A DNA stretch of 12,500 nt. Origin: Leptospira mayottensis 200901116. GTDB lineage: Bacteria; Spirochaetota; Leptospiria; Leptospirales; Leptospiraceae. The position numbers and the translations under genes were made by a program. How positions within the stretch are numbered: the stretch's first letter is position 1; each line of letters starts with the position of its first letter. This document shows positions 1 through 11,697 of this stretch, piece by piece. Where the stretch lies: positions 2,250,001-2,262,500 of the forward strand of contig NZ_CP024871.1 of assembly GCF_000306675.2 (NCBI RefSeq), read 5' to 3'. The notes below the pieces were generated by a model, which worked only from the letters and a program-made list of their open reading frames with translations, was not told where the DNA came from and searched no databases.

Positions 1-1
1 A

Positions 2-184
2 ATTGGCGGCGAAAGAAAAGAAATCGTTGCCGGAAACTCTCTTACAGTTCGTTATTTTCTTTTGGAACGAAAAGGAAAGGTCGTATCGATTTATCTTTGT
101 TTCGATTCCGAAAACAAAACTGTTTCCGTTTTCTTTCAAGATCCGAAACATTTTCTGCAACCTCTCTTCTCGGATTCTTTTTGA
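2..184 (+). CDS. 3' end of an unidentified protein gene (5' end outside window)
   Basis: Reading from base 2, the frame stays open for 60 codons to a TGA at 182-184. The translation has the alternating hydrophobic and charged pattern of a folded beta-rich protein: it begins IGGERKEIVAG, passes through VVSIYLCFDSENKTVSVFF and ends PLFSDSF. The other two forward frames over the same bases look worse. One stops at about 192 with an Arg/Ser-rich string, and the third runs into the tRNA, producing the familiar spurious tail that tRNA genes give. I do not recognise the family, and only the C-terminus is present. The gene ends about 60 bp before the tRNA. Confidence 0.5.
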   Translation: MGGERKEIVAGNSLTVRYFLLERKGKVVSIYLCFDSENKTVSVFFQDPKHFLQPLFSDSF

Positions 185-223
185 TCCTTTGAAAGAAATT
201 CACTTGAATAACGAGACTTCCCG

Positions 224-316
<93 letters not shown>

Positions 317-318
317 CA

Positions 319-336
319 CGAGTAAAACTTTACTCG
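319..336 (+). terminator. Hairpin just after the tRNA, possible end of the transcript
   Basis: CGAGTAAA at 319-326 is the exact reverse complement of TTTACTCG at 329-336, so an 8-bp palindromic arm pair sits 3 nt after the tRNA discriminator base. In RNA the innermost pairs would open to give a workable loop. No run of T follows, so a classical intrinsic terminator is not shown. A processing or termination role is inferred from position only. Confidence 0.3.
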
Positions 337-692
337 CAACAAAATTAAACTTTCCATTCCATAACAACTCAAGAGGGATGCCTTCCTATAATTTATCAAT
401 AGGTCTATACAGCATTCAATTCGAAGAAAGTACAAATAACTGAAAGTGTAAATACAACCTTTTGAATTATCTGAAGCGGAGAGAGCCGGTCGCAATTTCA
501 GATTTTTATTTTCCAATTTCGAAAAACTATACGATGCATCCCTGAAATCTGCTCTCCTCAATTATTTTTGATTCAAAGCATAGATCAGAAGACACGTGAA
601 GCACCTATTATAATTATAATTCGGAAAAATTTGAAGCTCCTTAAGAGACAATTTCTGATTGAAATTTTTTATTTCGTTCGGATGTTACGAGT
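337..692. other. Intergenic region, no convincing gene
   Basis: This A+T-rich stretch lies between the tRNA and the lipoprotein gene. The only short open frame with a nearby purine-rich box starts with ATG at 378 and encodes 21 residues, which is too little to call. Two overlapping TATAAT-like hexamers lie at 609-614 and 615-620, about 75-85 bp before the lipoprotein start. No good -35 hexamer sits 16-18 bp upstream of either, so a promoter is possible but not supported. Confidence 0.5.
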
Positions 693-1193
693 ATGAAAAA
701 ACAATACGTGACTACGGTTATCGCAACGGTTTCTTACATTCTACTTTTAGCATCCGGTTGCAGTAAACAAGATCCGGTGGATTATAACAATAAGATCATG
801 GAAGTATTGAACTCTTCCATAAACTATAATTCTGCCACAAGCGATATGGATGGGTTAAATATAACTTTGGCAAATGACGATTTTACAAACGCGGAAAACG
901 CCAGAAAGGCTTGGGAATCAAAACTGACTTCTTCTCTTGATAAACTGAAGAGAATCGGCGATTTTAAAGGAGATTCCGGCTTTAAGAACGCGGGCATTCA
1001 AGCGATCGAAACCTATCTGAAGGTCGTAAGCAAAGATTATAAACGCCTCATAGAACTTCGTGCTCAAAAAGACAAGGCCGATCAGAACGAAATCATTCAA
1101 ATAAGCAACCGAATCAACCAGGATTTCGAAAAGGCAGCTAACACTTTGAATGCTGCTTCCGATAAGTTCGCGAAAGAATACCCGGCCCAATAA
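693..1193 (+). CDS. Small lipoprotein, helical, function unknown
   Basis: The gene encodes 166 residues. The N-terminus has two lysines (MKKQ), a hydrophobic core at about 5-20 and the lipobox LASGC with Cys23 as the predicted lipidated residue, so it is a likely lipoprotein anchored on the inner or outer membrane. The mature part is polar and mostly helical: long charged stretches with heptad-like spacing at about 60-105 and 110-160 (for example QDFEKAANTLNAASDKF) suggest a helical bundle or coiled coil. No enzyme motif is visible. The start is the ATG at 693 because it directly precedes the signal peptide; the ATG at 682 is out of frame. No strong ribosome binding site precedes it, only a weak ACGAG. 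It stands alone between a tRNA and an IS-rich region. It looks like a genus-restricted Leptospira lipoprotein, but I cannot name it. Confidence 0.85.
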   Translation: MKKQYVTTVIATVSYILLLASGCSKQDPVDYNNKIMEVLNSSINYNSATSDMDGLNITLANDDFTNAENARKAWESKLTSSLDKLKRIGDFKGDSGFKNAGIQAIETYLKVVSKDYKRLIELRAQKDKADQNEIIQISNRINQDFEKAANTLNAASDKFAKEYPAQ

Positions 1194-1213
1194 TTCTTTC
1201 TCAAAATAAATAA

Positions 1214-1324
1214 AGGGAACCTCTATAAAATAGATTTTAGAATTCTCGAATGTCATAAAATAGTGGTTTCTCATAAGAATTCCTTATAACGTTCTGTTGT
1301 TTTTTGATTTTATAGAGGTGCCCT
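1214..1324. repeat. 111-bp segment bounded by 18-bp inverted repeats (MITE-like or large hairpin)
   Basis: Bases 1214-1231 match the reverse complement of 1307-1324 at 17 of 18 positions; the single mismatch is A1218 against a C. The conserved core reads ACCTCTATAAAAT. The 75-bp interior is A+T-rich and non-coding. The shape fits either a miniature inverted-repeat element or the long hairpin of a transcript that ends after the lipoprotein gene at 1193. No target-site duplication is obvious at the edges. Confidence 0.5.
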
Positions 1325-1392
1325 AAAGCCAAATGTTCTTTAGGCGGCGCCTTACGAGCACAGTGTTTTTGAGTTTTCATTAAAACGAACAC
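1322..1392. repeat. Two further small hairpins next to the inverted repeat
   Basis: CCTAAAG at 1322-1328 pairs exactly with CTTTAGG at 1338-1344 around a 9-nt loop. A second, imperfect hairpin pairs GTGTT 1363-1367 with AACAC 1388-1392 and, inside it, GTTTT 1373-1377 with AAAAC 1382-1386. Together with the 1214-1324 repeat they make the whole 1214-1392 stretch fold-prone and non-coding. It may be a dispersed intergenic repeat of the genus, but that is not testable from one window. Confidence 0.35.
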
Positions 1393-1496
1393 CGCTTTCT
1401 TTCAAACTTAGTTTTTTATCTTTTACGAATTATACATCAAAAAGGGTTTTTAACATATTTGGAACGGCCTTATCAACTAAAAGCTTGTCCCAAAAT

Positions 1497-2288
1497 CTAT
1501 TTGGGGAACATTCTAATTAAAATGATAGCAAATACGAGTTGGAATAATGCATTATAATTATCGAATCTGAATTCCCAACAAGTTTTTATGGCTCTAAACG
1601 CATTGAGCCAAGCAAAAGTGCGTTAGACTGTCCATCTAAAAGGATTTAATGGAGCAGTTCATTCAGGATTTCTCTCATTTTTTTATTTGGAATTCGATAC
1701 CCAACATTCCTCCTTTTTAATTTTTCCTTAATTGCATTGTTAGCATCAGCTTTATCCAAAGAGATAATCTCCGTCTTCAGAACATTATAATTTCTAAATA
1801 TTATAAAGTTTTTCAAACTAGGAAATAATAGTTTAGAATCGTAAGCCCAGCCGAAGCGATTACAAAAGCTATAGATGACCAATCGACAAGAATATGCCTT
1901 TAAATGCCTCTTTTACAGAGATCCGTCGTGTTTGGACCCGTGAAGCCCTTTGGAAATTTGCGAAGCTACCATCCGATGCCATTCTTTTAGTTCTAATTTT
2001 AAAAAAGCATTCATAAAGTTTAATGTTTATTTTTCAATTTTATTTAAAGTTCCTGCTGCCACCCATTCCTGAAATCTTCTATGTAACATTGATTTCGAAC
2101 CGAACATTGGAGGAATATCTCCATTGAACTCCTGTTCTTACTCTGTAAAATATTGCGGCCATCGCCACTCTATCATCAAGCCGAGGACGACCTCCTTTCT
2201 TGGAGTTTGTTTTACGCTTTGGTAGCAAGGGATGAAGGCGTTTCCAAATCTCTTCAGGGATATCTAAATGACCTAAATCTGATTTCAT
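1497..2288 (-). pseudogene. IS5-family transposase, inactivated (copy 1)
   Basis: The N-terminus starts at 2288 (MKSDLGHLDIPEEIWKRL) and is the same as copy 2 through RTGVQWRY. A 2-bp loss near 2110-2115 then shifts the frame (RYIPPMFG becomes RYSSNVRF), and the frame closes at 2079. The C-terminal half can be followed in other frames with more small indels: NRFGWAYDSKLLFPSL, ISLDKADANN and YRIPNKK. Most telling, the codon for the catalytic glutamate of the DDE triad has changed from GAA to TAA (1623-1625 on this strand), so RWTVERTF reads RWTV-stop-RTF. Downstream homology continues to a TAG at 1497-1499. This copy cannot make an active transposase. Confidence 0.85.
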
Positions 2289-2337
2289 ATGTCATATCTA
2301 TTTCCTGAGACTACAAGTACAAGGAGGTTTTGGGACA
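2143..2337. repeat. 195-bp direct repeat, identical to 3356-3550
   Basis: Reading both IS5 copies base by base from their right ends, 2143-2337 and 3356-3550 are identical. The first difference inward is T2142 against C3355. Further left the two copies differ at many positions, with indels. The repeat covers the transposase N-terminus and upstream leader. Confidence 0.9.
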
Positions 2338-2342
2338 ACCTC

Positions 2343-2676
2343 TTAGTTCTAATTTTAGAACTTGCCTCCAAACTTTGATAGAAATATCATCGTGAATCTT
2401 TCACGAGACGAAGGAGTCCCATAGATTTCTTCCTTTTGACTATTGATTGGCTTTCGAATAGGCTTTATTATTGTTAAACTCCGTAAGAACTCCTACATTC
2501 TGAGATTTTGAAACAAACTTTTATTGAAAAAATTTGATTGGAACGGATCAACTCAAGAACTTTCGTCTCGGATATATACCTCGAACCTTTTATGGCACGT
2601 TTTATTTATTTTGTATGAAAGTAACTATCTTGGTAAATTAACGATAATTCGCTTTTTTGTTTATAACTTTATTTTA
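2343..2676. other. 334-bp spacer between the two IS5 copies, no gene recognised
   Basis: This A+T-rich stretch separates two IS5 copies lying in the same orientation. A frame of about 62 codons at 2524-2712 runs into the second IS and has no ribosome binding site or recognisable features, so I do not call it. A perfect 6-bp stem with a 3-nt loop (CGTGAA/TTCACG) lies at 2391-2405. The stretch is probably old chromosomal or IS-derived sequence, but I cannot assign its source. Confidence 0.5.
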
Positions 2677-2692
2677 GAGCTTGTCCCAAAAC

Positions 2693-3501
2693 CTATTTCC
2701 AGGACATTCTAATTAAAATGATAGCAAATGCGATTTGGAATAATGCCTTATAATTTTCAAATTTGAATTCCCAACAAGTTTTTATGGCTCTAAATGCATT
2801 AAACCAAGCAAAAGTACGTTCGACTGTCCATCTAAAAGGATTTAGCGGAGCAATCCATTCAGGATTTCTCGCATTCTTTTTATTTGGAATTCGATATTGA
2901 ATATTCTTCTTTTTTAAATTGTTCTTAATCGTTTTGTTAGAGTAAGCCTTATCTAAAGAAAGGATTTCTGGTTTAAGCAATTTTTTGTTTCTAAATACTT
3001 TGAACTTTTCTAAAGTAGGAAAAAGTAATTTAGAATCGTGAGTTCCTGCCGAAGCGATTACAAAAGCTACAGGTGCTCCACGCCGATCGACGAGAATATG
3101 CCTTTTAAGGCCTCTTTTGCCGCGATCCGTCGGGTTTGGACCCGTGAAAGCCCCCCTTTGGGAGCTCTTGCGAAGCTACCATCAGATGCCATTCTTTTAG
3201 TTCTAATTTTAACAGTGCGCTCATAAAGTTTTAATGCTTCTTTTTCAATTTTATCAAAAACTCCGCTGGCTACCCATTCCTGAAATCTTCTATGTAACGT
3301 TGATTTTGAACCGAACATCGGAGGTATATATCTCCATTGAATTCCTGTTCTTACCCTGTAAAATATTGCGGCCATCGCCACTCTATCATCAAGCCGAGGA
3401 CGACCTCCTTTCTTGGAGTTTGTTTTACGCTTTGGTAGCAAGGGATGAAGGCGTTTCCAAATCTCTTCAGGGATATCTAAATGACCTAAATCTGATTTCA
3501 T
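2693..3501 (-). CDS. IS5-family transposase, two frames joined by a -1 frameshift
   Basis: Frame 1 starts at 3501 (MKSDLGHLDIPEE) and alone would stop at 3067 after an unlike tail (SSIGVEHL). Frame 2, one base back, continues the family sequence without a break: AFTGPNPTDRGKRG, HILVDRRGAPVAFVIAS, ILSLDKAYSN, RWTVERTFAWFNAFRAIK, stopping at 2693. If the switch is at the six-G run (3151-3156), the fusion is 269 residues, the usual family length. The N-terminal 1-75 or so is the DUF4096-like DNA-binding region (LLPKRK, GGRPRLDDR, RTGIQWRYIPPMFG). Predicted DDE residues are Asp107 (MASDGS), Asp184 (LDKAY) and Glu228 (VERT), all present. It catalyses cut-and-paste transposition of its own element. 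The frameshift may be programmed or a mutation; the G run placed exactly where the frames join favours programmed slippage. Confidence 0.85.
3151..3156 (-). promoter_or_regulatory. Candidate slippery site (six-G run) in the IS5 transposase
   Basis: On the minus strand the bases read CCC AAA GGG GGG CTT in frame 1. Stepping back one base after the second GGG gives GCT TTC ACG, which is exactly where conserved transposase sequence resumes. Either -1 ribosomal slippage on the GGG codon or transcripts carrying an extra G would produce the fusion. The degenerate copy 1 has only a three-G run at the matching place. Confidence 0.55.
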
Positions 3502-3550
3502 ATGTCATATCTATTTCCTGAGACTACAAGTACAAGGAGGTTTTGGGACA
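3356..3550. repeat. 195-bp direct repeat, identical to 2143-2337
   Basis: This is the second member of the identical pair, in the same orientation and 1213 bp away. It gives a substrate for homologous recombination that would delete the intervening 1.2 kb and leave a single hybrid IS5 element. Confidence 0.9.
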
Positions 3551-3555
3551 GGCTC

Positions 3556-3838
<283 letters not shown>

Positions 3839-4157
3839 CTATGCAACCAGATTCATCGCCGCCCAAAGAAATCCGGATAACTCTCTTGAAACTGCCGTTA
3901 TCATTACCTGAGGAGTTTTTCCTCTTTGCTGTAGATTACGAAACTTCTTGTGTAATCTGAGAGATGCTTTTTCCGCCAAAGCAACAACTAACGCAGGTTG
4001 TCCCGATCTACGTGCGGTTACAATCTTACTTCCTGTTCCAGGGAAACGATGTTGCCAAGCTGCTTCTGTCAATATTCTTCGAAGTCTGGGACTTCCTGTT
4101 TTTGTTATCCCTGTTTGTTTTCTTTTGGAACCGCTGGAATATTCTCCCGGAACAGTC
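3839..4157 (-). pseudogene. IS110-family recombinase, C-terminal fragment (Transposase_20 domain)
   Basis: The translation [19 protein letters not shown], then [19 protein letters not shown], is the signature of the C-terminal Transposase_20 domain of IS110/IS116/IS902 recombinases. The SSG motif is in the domain that carries the catalytic serine in characterised IS110 enzymes. The fragment ends normally (MNLVA, stop at 3839). Its N-terminal side is cut by the IS481 end at 4157/4158; an ATG at 4177 inside the IS481 terminal repeat happens to be in frame (MNTITTQ), giving a chance fusion frame. The missing N-terminal part is about 2.5 kb away at 6719-7353. Confidence 0.85.
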
Positions 4158-4183
4158 TGTGTAGTGATAGTATTCACCTGACA
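4158..4183. repeat. IS481 left terminal inverted repeat
   Basis: The 26-bp end has outer bases TGTGTAG and inner bases CACCTGACA. It pairs with 5336-5361, whose outer bases on the opposite strand are TGTACAG. Confidence 0.85.
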
Positions 4184-4265
4184 GTCGGGTAAAAATCAGT
4201 GGTCCCGATTTCTTCTGAAAGTAAAAATGATTTTACCACAAATTATTTAAACTCAGGAGAAACCG

Positions 4266-5318
4266 ATGACCACCAACGCCAATGCGACGACAAAAGCTAC
4301 GAGAAGAAAGCTAAATTTATTAGAACTTGCTAACGAATTAGAAAATGTAAGTAAGGCCTGCAAAATCATGGGATATTCCCGTCAGCAGTTCTACGAGATC
4401 CGAAGAAACTTTCAAACTTACGGAGCAGAAGGACTTTTGGATCGAATGCCTGGAGCAAACGGACCTCATCCGAACAGAGTCAGCGAAGAAATCGAGAAAG
4501 AAGTTTTAGAATATTCTCTACAACGTCCTACCCACGGTTGTTTAAAAGTCGCACAACAACTCAGCCTCAAGGGAATCAAAGTAAGCTCAGGAGGAGTCAG
4601 AGGAGTTTGGGCGAGGAATAAACTTGTAACCAAACATCAAAGGCTTCTCAGACTTGAAGAACATCACAAAGATCAAATCATCCCTCTCACCGAGGATCAG
4701 ATTAAACTCCTTGAAAGATTCGATCCAGAATACAGAGAAAGGCACATACATGCCGATTCTACCGGAGAATTGGTCTCTATGGACACGTTCATGGTCGGTT
4801 CCTTAAAGGGAGTTGGAAGAGTCTATTTGCAAACCGTAATCGATTGTCACAGTCGATTCGCTTGGGGAAGGCTTTTTAATACGAAGATTCCTGTTACCGC
4901 TGTGCAAACTCTCAACAACGACGTCCTTCCATTCTTCGAAGAACATAACGTTAAAGTTATGACCGTTCTTACCGATAATGGTCGTGAGTATTGTGGAAGA
5001 GAAGATCAACATCCGTTCGAACTCTTTCTTCAATTAGAAGAGATCGAACATCGGACTACTAAAGTGCGAAGACCCCAGAGCAATGGATACGTTGAACGAC
5101 TTCATCGAACTTTGCTCGACGAGCATTTCAGAATTGCTGGTAGAACCAAATTCTACGAGGCGATTGAAGAAATGCAAATCGATCTGGAAATCTTCTTTGA
5201 GGAATACAATTACAAGAGAGTCCATCAAGGAAGAAACATGAACGGAAGAACTCCATTTCAAGTATTTTTCGAAGGAATTAAAGTCGAAGAGGACGAGGAG
5301 CCTAGTTCAGAAGATTAG
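4266..5318 (+). CDS. IS481-family DDE transposase, intact
   Basis: The gene encodes 350 residues, normal for IS481 single-frame transposases. Residues about 12-60 are a helix-turn-helix (LANELENVSKACKIMGYSRQ, then FYEIRRNFQTYGAEGLLDR), which should bind the terminal repeats. Residues about 165-335 are the integrase-like catalytic core with Asp173 (VSMDTF), Asp237 (VLTDNGREY) and Glu277 (SNGYVERLHRT) as the DDE triad. The C-terminus is acidic (EEDEEPSSED). The ATG at 4266 has a clear ribosome binding site, AGGAGA at 4255-4260. It lies entirely inside the 4158-5361 element, and all key residues are present, so it is probably functional. Its sequence is not disturbed by the rearrangements on either side of the element. 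Confidence 0.93.
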   Translation: MTTNANATTKATRRKLNLLELANELENVSKACKIMGYSRQQFYEIRRNFQTYGAEGLLDRMPGANGPHPNRVSEEIEKEVLEYSLQRPTHGCLKVAQQLSLKGIKVSSGGVRGVWARNKLVTKHQRLLRLEEHHKDQIIPLTEDQIKLLERFDPEYRERHIHADSTGELVSMDTFMVGSLKGVGRVYLQTVIDCHSRFAWGRLFNTKIPVTAVQTLNNDVLPFFEEHNVKVMTVLTDNGREYCGREDQHPFELFLQLEEIEHRTTKVRRPQSNGYVERLHRTLLDEHFRIAGRTKFYEAIEEMQIDLEIFFEEYNYKRVHQGRNMNGRTPFQVFFEGIKVEEDEEPSSED

Positions 5319-5335
5319 TCAATTTCTTTCAGAAG

Positions 5336-5361
5336 TGTCAGGCGAATACTGTTACTGTACA
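5336..5361. repeat. IS481 right terminal inverted repeat
   Basis: The reverse complement begins TGTACAGTAACAGTATTC and ends GCCTGACA, aligning with the left end with five mismatches and no gap. Confidence 0.85.
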
Positions 5362-5388
5362 AATTTTCGATTATTTTCGGCGATCGGT
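5362..5388. repeat. 27-bp inverted fragment of the neighbouring IS256 transposase gene
   Basis: This stretch is the exact reverse complement of 5443-5469, inside the 3' end of the IS256 transposase gene (encoding about MNQFSIIFGDR). Its edges coincide precisely with the right end of IS481 (5361) and the left end of IS256 (5389). Identity stops at both borders. It is therefore a remnant of an oppositely oriented IS256 copy or a product of self-insertion. Confidence 0.85.
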
Positions 5389-5417
5389 GAGGGTGTCAGC
5401 GTTCCTGTGTAAATGAC
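5389..5417. repeat. IS256 terminal inverted repeat, downstream end
   Basis: The outer bases are GAGGGTGTCAGC and the inner bases GTGTAAATGAC. It lies just downstream of the transposase stop codon. Confidence 0.85.
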
Positions 5418-5422
5418 ATATC

Positions 5423-6652
<1,230 letters not shown>

Positions 6653-6689
6653 ATTGGGTTTATCCTTGTTACTTTTTGGTTATTCACAA

Positions 6690-6718
6690 GTCATTTACAC
6701 AATCAAGCCGACACTCTC
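6690..6718. repeat. IS256 terminal inverted repeat, upstream end
   Basis: Read on the minus strand, the outer bases are GAGAGTGTCGGC and the inner bases GTGTAAATGAC. The element border falls inside an IS110 arginine codon, giving the terminal VSA read-through of the cut frame. Confidence 0.85.
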
Positions 6719-7500
<782 letters not shown>

Positions 7501-7602
7501 GAATTATAATTTTCGAAAAAGATCGAACTTTCTCCATCCGTTTTCTCATTGAAATTCGAAGCTTCAACTCTATCGTTGTTACTTGCTACGGAAGGAAACA
7601 GA

Positions 7603-8208
7603 ATGAAGATCCGATCAACGTTCGCACTATCATTTTTTCTTCTGATTTGTCTGCATTGCCAGAACGCGGATCAATCACAAACGATGAGCTTGCAGGAAAA
7701 AATCAATTCTATGAACGACTACAATACGGTCCTTGGATTCCTCGGAACGATTCGGGATCATCGAAAAAAGAAACACATAAATTCGCAGCACGACTCAACA
7801 AAACAAGTCGAGCAAATCCGGCGAAAACAAAAAGAAATTCTTGAAATATGGATCGGCAAAAGAATCTTCTTTCACAACGCGGAGCTTGTTCGATTGCCTC
7901 GACGCGTTCAAAATTTGGACCTAACAACGCACTCAGAAAAAGTCTGGGTCGCCGAATATACGATCGCATCTTTTTCCAGCGGACTCGACGGTTTTTATAT
8001 TATTTCCGATAAGAACAAACCACAGGAAAGGGAATTTCTCCAGGTGAGAATCTTCCGTTTTCTAAAAAGTCCAGAACAATATCTCGGCGCACTTCATGAA
8101 AGAATGCAATTGGAAGGAAAAATCAAATCCGTTTATTATGATGGCGGCTACGATCTGGAACGAACTAAACTAACACCTTACGAATCCGTTTTTATCGCTT
8201 TGGAATAA
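7603..8208 (+). CDS. Putative lipoprotein, function unknown
   Basis: The product has 201 residues. The start is the ATG at 7603, not the in-frame one at 7549, because AAGGAAA at 7592-7598 is a good ribosome binding site and a signal peptide begins exactly here: MKIRS, then a hydrophobic core FALSFFLLICL, then His-Cys. Cys19 (LHCQN) is the likely lipidated residue in a loose spirochaete-type lipobox; Cys16 is the alternative. The mature protein has a basic helical segment (about 50-80, rich in Lys, Arg and Gln, DHRKKKHINSQ) and a beta-rich C-terminal half with EKVWVAEYTI, DGFYIISDKN and EGKIKSVYYDGGYDL. No family is recognised. The IS110 remnant lies just upstream and may have replaced its native promoter region. 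No partner gene is adjacent. Confidence 0.8.
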   Translation: MKIRSTFALSFFLLICLHCQNADQSQTMSLQEKINSMNDYNTVLGFLGTIRDHRKKKHINSQHDSTKQVEQIRRKQKEILEIWIGKRIFFHNAELVRLPRRVQNLDLTTHSEKVWVAEYTIASFSSGLDGFYIISDKNKPQEREFLQVRIFRFLKSPEQYLGALHERMQLEGKIKSVYYDGGYDLERTKLTPYESVFIALE

Positions 8209-8228
8209 GACAAGTCAAACGATTTAAA

Positions 8229-8428
8229 ATGAAATCGAAATACAAGCTCGAACCGATCATCGAAGGAAACATCCCGAACTCAAACGTTTGCATCCTCAAG
8301 ATTTCGATCTTCCTCAAATAACGTCCCTAAATCGGATTCGATGGGAAGAATTCCTGAAAAAATTTCGAAAGAAAAATTTCGCCGTAGAATGGAACTGCGG
8401 TTCTTCCGAATCGGAATCTTGGATCTAA
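8229..8428 (+). pseudogene. Possible hicBA toxin-antitoxin remnant
   Basis: Two short pieces suggest decay of a two-gene unit. From the ATG at 8229, one frame reads MKSKYKLEPIIEG before degenerating and stopping after 30 codons; this is like the opening of HicB-type antitoxins. In a second frame, open from 8228 to a TAA at 8426-8428, the translation includes LPQITSLNRIRWEEFLKKF, then RKKNF, which resembles the N-terminus of HicA-type mRNA interferases (P-x-I-T, hydrophobic, EF, F). The sequence then turns into a hairpin, and the HicA catalytic histidine region (G-x-x-HP) is absent. There is no good start codon; only TTG 8288 is available. The match is from memory of motif shape, so confidence is low. 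The alternative is a chance open frame. Confidence 0.22.
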
Positions 8429-8440
8429 GATTCCGATTCG
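8407..8440. terminator. Strong 14-bp hairpin in the 8209-8665 gap
   Basis: Bases 8407-8420 (CGAATCGGAATCTT) are the perfect reverse complement of 8427-8440, with a 6-nt loop GGATCT. The downstream sequence AAACTTAAATCTT has no T run, so it is not a standard intrinsic terminator. Position, about 200 bp after the lipoprotein gene and overlapping the stop of the possible hicA remnant, would suit a transcript end or a mobile repeat. Confidence 0.45.
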
Positions 8441-8665
8441 AAACTTAAATCTTCACCATTCAAAAACTTGATTTCGTTTAACAATCGGACAAACAAACAA
8501 CTTCAATCGAAACGCATGAGTAAAATGATTTGAGACATCGGCGCAAATTACAAATGACTCTCAAATATTTGAATCATTTTCCCAAAATATTCGGCTTTAA
8601 AAAAGGTTCAAATCGTCCTAAATCCAGGTTGGCAGAGAAGTTTTCACTTAAAATTCTGGTCGTAA
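8441..8665. other. Remainder of the gap before the hydrolase gene; inverted repeat at 8522-8580
   Basis: No gene is seen. AAAATGATT at 8522-8530 is the exact reverse complement of AATCATTTT at 8572-8580, and TTTGAG 8529-8534 pairs with CTCAAA 8560-8565, so a bulged hairpin of about 59 nt can form. The stretch immediately before the start at 8666 has no clear -35/-10 pair and no strong ribosome binding site. Confidence 0.4.
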
Positions 8666-10537
<1,872 letters not shown>

Positions 10538-10544
10538 TTTCCTC

Positions 10545-11172
<628 letters not shown>

Positions 11173-11262
11173 GATACAGTTTAAAAAAGAGACGACTTAG
11201 AACTGGTGCAGGTTCTACAATAATCGATCGAACACAATTGGTAGATCAAAAGGAGAATCAGA

Positions 11263-11622
<360 letters not shown>

Positions 11623-11697
11623 CCTCTCTTTTTTCGAAAATGTTAAGACAAGGTAAGTGGCTTGGAAGATTGTTGTCTTCGAGCCATTCTACCTCTC

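Larger units (their letters stand above)
1481..2342 (-). mobile_element. IS5-family element, copy 1 (decayed)
   Basis: The ends are recognised by comparison with copy 2 at 2677-3555. The left end reads AAGCTTGTCCCAAAATC, and the right end, read on the other strand, is GAGGTTGTCCCAAAACC. These are imperfect terminal inverted repeats sharing the core TTGTCCCAAAA. The total length is about 862 bp. Flanks read CTAA on the left and TTAG on the right, which are complementary rather than a direct duplication, so no clean target duplication is seen. The transposase inside is broken. The 195 bp at the right end are identical to copy 2, while the left half is clearly diverged. Confidence 0.85.
2677..3555 (-). 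mobile_element. IS5-family element, copy 2 (near intact)
   Basis: The terminal inverted repeats are 17 bp with one mismatch: GAGCTTGTCCCAAAACC on the left, and GAGCCTGTCCCAAAACC at the right end read on the opposite strand. Length is 879 bp, normal for the small IS5 groups. One transposase on the minus strand fills almost the whole element. The flanking trinucleotides are TTA (left) and TGA (right), so no matching duplication is seen. The N-terminal DUF4096-like region points to the IS427/IS402-type branch, where two overlapping frames joined by a frameshift are common. A Leptospira IS name should be assigned by comparison, not by me. Confidence 0.9.
4158..5361 (+). mobile_element. IS481-family insertion sequence, complete (1204 bp)
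   Basis: The terminal inverted repeats are about 26 bp: 4158-4183 and 5336-5361, matching at 21 of 26 positions. Both start TGT at the outer edge, share GTATTC and CCTGACA at the inner part, and enclose a single intact transposase gene. This structure and length are typical of IS481. The left flank (ACAGTC) and right flank (AATTTT) do not match, so there is no target duplication. Left of it is IS110 recombinase sequence and right of it a 27-bp piece of IS256 transposase sequence, so at least one side was rearranged after insertion. Confidence 0.9.

Noticed and set aside
609..620. Promoter at the doubled TATAAT
   Set aside because: No hexamer resembling TTGACA lies 16-18 bp upstream of either copy, and such words are common in A+T-rich DNA.
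2524..2712. Plus-strand frame of 62 codons in the IS5 spacer
   Set aside because: It runs into the end of IS5 copy 2 and has no ribosome binding site or family-like sequence.
2677..3555. Composite transposon formed by the two IS5 copies
   Set aside because: The copies are in direct orientation, but copy 1 is dead, the 334-bp spacer carries no gene and no outer target duplication was found.
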